Below are positions 63,930 to 64,000 of a stretch of 64,000 nt of DNA, in pieces (position 1 is the first letter of the stretch; the number at the start of each line of letters is the position of its first letter). The translations under genes and the position numbers were made by a program. Origin of the DNA: Climacium dendroides. Taxonomy: Eukaryota; Streptophyta; Bryopsida; Hypnales; Climaciaceae. The notes under the pieces are model-generated. The model was not told the origin of the DNA, searched no databases, and saw only the letters and a list, made by a program, of their open reading frames with translations. Location of the stretch: contig OX467085.1 in the NCBI GenBank assembly GCA_950106755.1, positions 2,108,001 to 2,172,000 on the forward strand. Reading direction: 5' to 3'.

Positions 63930-64000
63930 GACGTCGAAGCATGTCCGAAATTATAACACACAAGTTGCAAATCGTCGAAATAGTTAGGATTCATGGAAAA
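63930..64000. repeat. Partial monomer at right edge
   Basis: The last unit starts at the G of GACGTCG and is cut after 71 bases at ATTCATGGAAAA. It matches the first part of a normal monomer, so the array continues past the window. Confidence 0.95.

Larger units (their letters stand above)
1..64000. repeat. Satellite DNA array, 194/195-bp monomer, head-to-tail
   Basis: The window is filled from edge to edge by tandem copies of a unit of about 194 bp. The marker GACGTSGAAGCATGTCC recurs at 5, 199, 393, 587 and so on, at steps of 194 or 195, up to 63,930. All copies are on the same strand. I saw no inverted monomer, no transposon and no unique insert. Copies differ by scattered substitutions at a limited set of recurring sites. 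The longest open reading frame is only 80 codons, and the ORFs follow the repeat period, so the array is non-coding. Known biology: long homogeneous arrays of nucleosome-length monomers are typical of centromeric and pericentromeric heterochromatin. A centromeric role here is inference. I do not recognise the family by sequence. The array continues beyond both window edges. Confidence 0.99.
56001..64000. repeat. Block VI: A/B region to right edge
   Basis: This block begins with A monomers plus B monomers of the AGAGACC type. A segment near 55.8-56.8 kb recurs near 57.9-58.95 kb at an offset of 2,138 bp (AGAGACC at 56,127 and 58,265). From about 59.8 kb, segments recur at 1,943 bp (AACTCAC at 60,071 and 62,014) and then 2,137 bp (GGAATAATG at 60,693 and 62,830), so one extra monomer lies in the later copy. 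GACGAGG monomers recur here near 60,434, 60,629, 62,377, 62,766 and 63,737. Confidence 0.86.

Noticed and set aside
1..64000. CRISPR array
   Set aside because: Repeats of 194 bp follow each other directly with no unique spacers, and no cas genes are present.
1..64000. Tandem array of 5S rRNA, tRNA or other RNA genes
   Set aside because: The monomer shows no A-box/B-box or 5S internal control region that I could recognise, and it is far too AT-rich for rRNA.
1..64000. LTR retrotransposon or transposon insertion within the array
   Set aside because: Monomer phase is kept throughout. No gap in the 194/195-bp spacing was found, so there is no room for an insert.
1..64000. Inverted monomers or a strand switch
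   Set aside because: GACGTSGAAGCATG reads in the same direction from 5 to 63,930, and no reverse-complement copy was seen.
1..64000. Telomeric or subtelomeric repeat
   Set aside because: Single AACCCTA heptamers occur once per monomer in part of the copies but never in tandem.
1..64000. Naming the species or a known satellite family
   Set aside because: I could not match the monomer to a sequence I know with confidence, so a name would be a guess.

Overview
The whole 64,000-base window is one uninterrupted, head-to-tail satellite DNA array. I found no gene, RNA gene, transposon or stretch of unique sequence in it. The repeat unit is about 194 bp. All copies lie in the same orientation, and the array runs off both ends of the window. 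Counting the phase marker GACGTSG from position 5 to position 63,930 gives about 329 full monomers plus a partial one at the right edge. The consensus monomer is AT-rich (65 G+C in 194 bases, about 33.5%).

Organism: a nucleosome-sized satellite in a homogeneous array longer than 64 kb with nested higher-order repeats (HORs) points to eukaryotic heterochromatin, most plausibly a centromere or pericentromere. A plant is my best guess because monomers of 150-200 bp in gene-free arrays are typical there. The sequence does not prove this, an animal is possible, and I do not recognise the family.

There are two monomer classes. Type A (194 bp) carries GTTGAAGAATGAGACTC. Type B (195 bp) carries GTTAAAAAAATCAGACTC and usually also CAATCG, CATGCTG and AGAAACC (or AGAGACC). 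Positions 5-11,062 hold 57 consecutive A monomers with no net length change. B first appears in the monomer at 11,063 and becomes frequent after about 24.7 kb, where A and B often alternate as a dimer of about 389 bp.

Layout: (I) 5-11,062, A only, with 11-mer (2,134 bp) and 8-mer (1,552 bp) HORs. (II) 11,063 to about 24.3 kb, mostly A with occasional B, with 14-mer (2,719 bp) and 4-mer (777 bp) duplications. (III) about 24.3-39.5 kb, A/B mixed, with segments shared at offsets of 2,140, 2,334, 3,890, 6,224 and 11,475 bp. (IV) about 39.97-43.87 kb, a near-identical tandem pair of 10-mers (1,946 bp). (V) about 44-56 kb, with 7-mer (1,361 bp) and 16-mer (3,109 bp) HORs. (VI) about 56-64 kb, with offsets of 2,138, 1,943 and 2,137 bp. 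Every offset is a near-whole number of monomers, which is the signature of repeated in-register unequal exchange or local segmental amplification. No single HOR covers the window.
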